Of a stretch of 64,000 bases of DNA, positions 62,816-64,000 are shown one piece after another. The position numbers were made by a program, and so were the translations under genes. The DNA lies in assembly GCA_032718475.1 (NCBI GenBank), contig JAUCBJ010001771.1, positions 62,001-126,000 on the forward strand, given 5' to 3'. How positions within the stretch are numbered: position 1 is the stretch's first letter; every line of letters begins with the position of its first letter. The notes under the pieces were generated by a model, which was not told where the DNA came from, did no database searches, and saw only the letters and a list, made by a program, of their open reading frames with translations. The DNA comes from Nemertoderma westbladi (taxonomy: Eukaryota; Xenacoelomorpha; Nemertodermatida; Nemertodermatidae).

Positions 62816-64000
62816 GACAATGGGAGGAAGATGGCAAGGTGTTGAGCCAGTCCCCAGATCCTTGGACTTTGCAAGCTCTCCGGCGTGCAGCTGATGTTTC
62901 GTCTGATACTTCAAGGAGCGAGGCAAACCGTGAAACTGCTATTGGTTCCGAACAGTTTCTCTGTATCTTTGGATCTTCTGGAGTATTTGCCACTGGGATC
63001 ATGCTTTTCCAAAATTCTATGGCTTCTCCATGGTGTTTGTTCTCACTAGGAGAGTGATAAATCTCATTAATTAACGATTCATTATTATGTAATGATGAGA
63101 TGTAAGCACAAGGCGCAGTTTCTGTCACAGAAGGAATTCCGAGGTCTCCCTGTCGACTAGGAAGGATTGCTTGCTCCAAGGTTTCAGTTTACAGTTTAAC
63201 GTTCGTTATCTCTTCTAGAGACTCCCTTATACTGTTGTCGATCTTGCTAAGTAGATGGGGTTCGTTGAAAGTTGGTGATGAACGGAGCATGTATATAAGT
63301 TTGGGTACGGCTAGACAGTTTTAGAGGAGGAAAAAGGCGTCATGGTTGTCAATTGGGTTTTCCTCACCTGACTTGTCCCCAATGATGGTTAGGTTAGCTC
63401 ACATTTGACTCATTAAGAGATAACCCTATGTTGCAGCTGCGTATCAGCAACGTGATCTCTTCTCAAAGTATTAAAAGCATTCTTAAAATCAAGTATTAGA
63501 ATGACATCTTGTTCCTCGCTGATTGCACAAAGCTTCACAGCACAGCTGCCTCGCAACCCCCAGGGGTTCCAAATCCAAGTTGTGATGGTGCAAATTCTCC
63601 TCACCTGACTTGTTGGTTAGCTCACATTTTAACTCATTAAGATATATCCCTATGTCGCTGCATGCTGTTCTGAAAGATTGGAGTGTACCTTTTCCCAGTG
63701 GCCTCCAACTGTAACCTCATCAATATATCCTGCGTTGAATTTTGTCTGGAATTTGTCAAGATTCTGGTGGAGTCCTAGGCAAAATCCAAAGACAGCTAAA
63801 GGGGTCCCCTTGTTGGAAGCCCTCCTCAGAAAGCAACAGATCTTGTCCAAATGAGAGGTGGGTCGTTCTGCCATAACATAACCTATAAAATGGGAGAAGC
63901 TCTGGGGCATTATCTGCAATACAATCTGCAACGTGATCTCTTCTCATCAAAGTATTAAAAGCGTTCTTAAAATCAAGCATTAGGAAGACATCTTGTTCCG
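62787..64000 (-). pseudogene. Second LINE family: reverse transcriptase and post-RT region (continues outside window)
   Basis: Minus strand 63980-63650 reads LDFKNAFNTLMRRDHVADCI, PELLPFYRLCYG and EEGFQQGDPFSCLW, an RT motif A-B region of a non-LTR family with NAFN and QQGDP signatures. 63604-63413 is a second, deleted copy of part of it (LILDFKNAFNTLRRDHVAD). 63179-62787 reads MEQAILPSRQGDLGIPSVTE, APCAYISSLHN, ASLLEVSDETSAARRRACKV and GDWLNTLPSSSH, then is interrupted. It resumes at about 59500. Frames are broken throughout. The 5' part lies beyond the window. Confidence 0.7.
63365..64000. repeat. Tandem duplication inside the LINE RT, one copy internally deleted
   Basis: CTCACCTGACTTGT..GTTAGCTCACATTT..ACTCATTAAGA occurs at about 63366 and 63601. 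CAACGTGATCTCTTCTC..AAAGTATTAAAAGC occurs at about 63449 and 63929. The first copy lacks about 240 bp that the second has between these two blocks. Confidence 0.8.

Overview
The window is nuclear DNA of a metazoan, most likely a marine invertebrate. The evidence is two conserved animal genes (MRE11 and SON), BEL/Pao and Ty3-type LTR retrotransposons, several non-LTR families, a tRNA-derived SINE, THAP-domain repeat genes and many satellites. The palindromic words TAGGCCTA and TACCGGTA are very frequent. An echinoderm-like deuterostome is my guess from general impression only; no sequence here proves it. There are no operons and no prokaryotic features.

Layout: 1-1438 holds the 3' part of MRE11 on the plus strand, with no intron. 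1.4-4.5 kb is AT-rich spacer with a 198-bp palindrome and a structured hairpin. 4.5-6.1 kb (minus) is an unrecognised coding region broken by several frameshifts. 7.8-14.1 kb (minus) is a BEL/Pao retrotransposon with gag, zinc knuckles and protease kept, and reverse transcriptase and integrase lost. 14.2-17.7 kb has a 121-bp tandem repeat and a 1.8-kb non-coding terminal-inverted-repeat element whose ends are packed with one short motif. 17.9-22.9 kb (minus) is an apparently complete CR1/L2-type LINE; its two ORFs lie in one frame, split only by TGA-CTA-G, a known readthrough context.

23.8-25.3 kb is a THAP-domain gene remnant inside a 60-bp inverted repeat. 25.6-26.2 kb is a foldback element. 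27.8-30.5 kb (plus) is an intact, intronless SON orthologue (G-patch plus dsRNA-binding motif), followed by about 4 kb of spacer. 34.6-41.2 kb is stacked tandem arrays: a 38-bp repeat, an 18-19-bp CATATCACCCC repeat, and ten almost identical 315-bp satellite units, each with two CTCF-like motifs. 42.9-45.4 kb holds a SINE and a 5'-truncated LINE flanked by an exceptionally long 96-bp target-site duplication. 45.7-46.4 kb has a second THAP gene remnant. 48.06-50.09 kb is a 34-bp minisatellite of about 60 units.

52.0-56.3 kb (minus) is a Ty3-type retrotransposon with open gag and pol. Its gag-pol overlap carries a textbook -1 frameshift signal: GGGAAAC, a 6-nt spacer and a perfect 10-bp stem. 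57.1-57.8 kb is a degenerate tandem repeat. 58.2-64.0 kb (minus) is a graveyard of non-LTR retrotransposons in which an RTE-like LINE interrupts the C-terminal coding region of a second LINE family.

Only MRE11 (double-strand-break repair nuclease) and SON (splicing cofactor of nuclear speckles) are recognisable host genes. Most of the rest is mobile or tandemly repeated DNA. The two most testable novelties are recoding signals in retrotransposons: the TGA-CTA-G readthrough site at 21722-21730 and the -1 frameshift site at 55322-55363.
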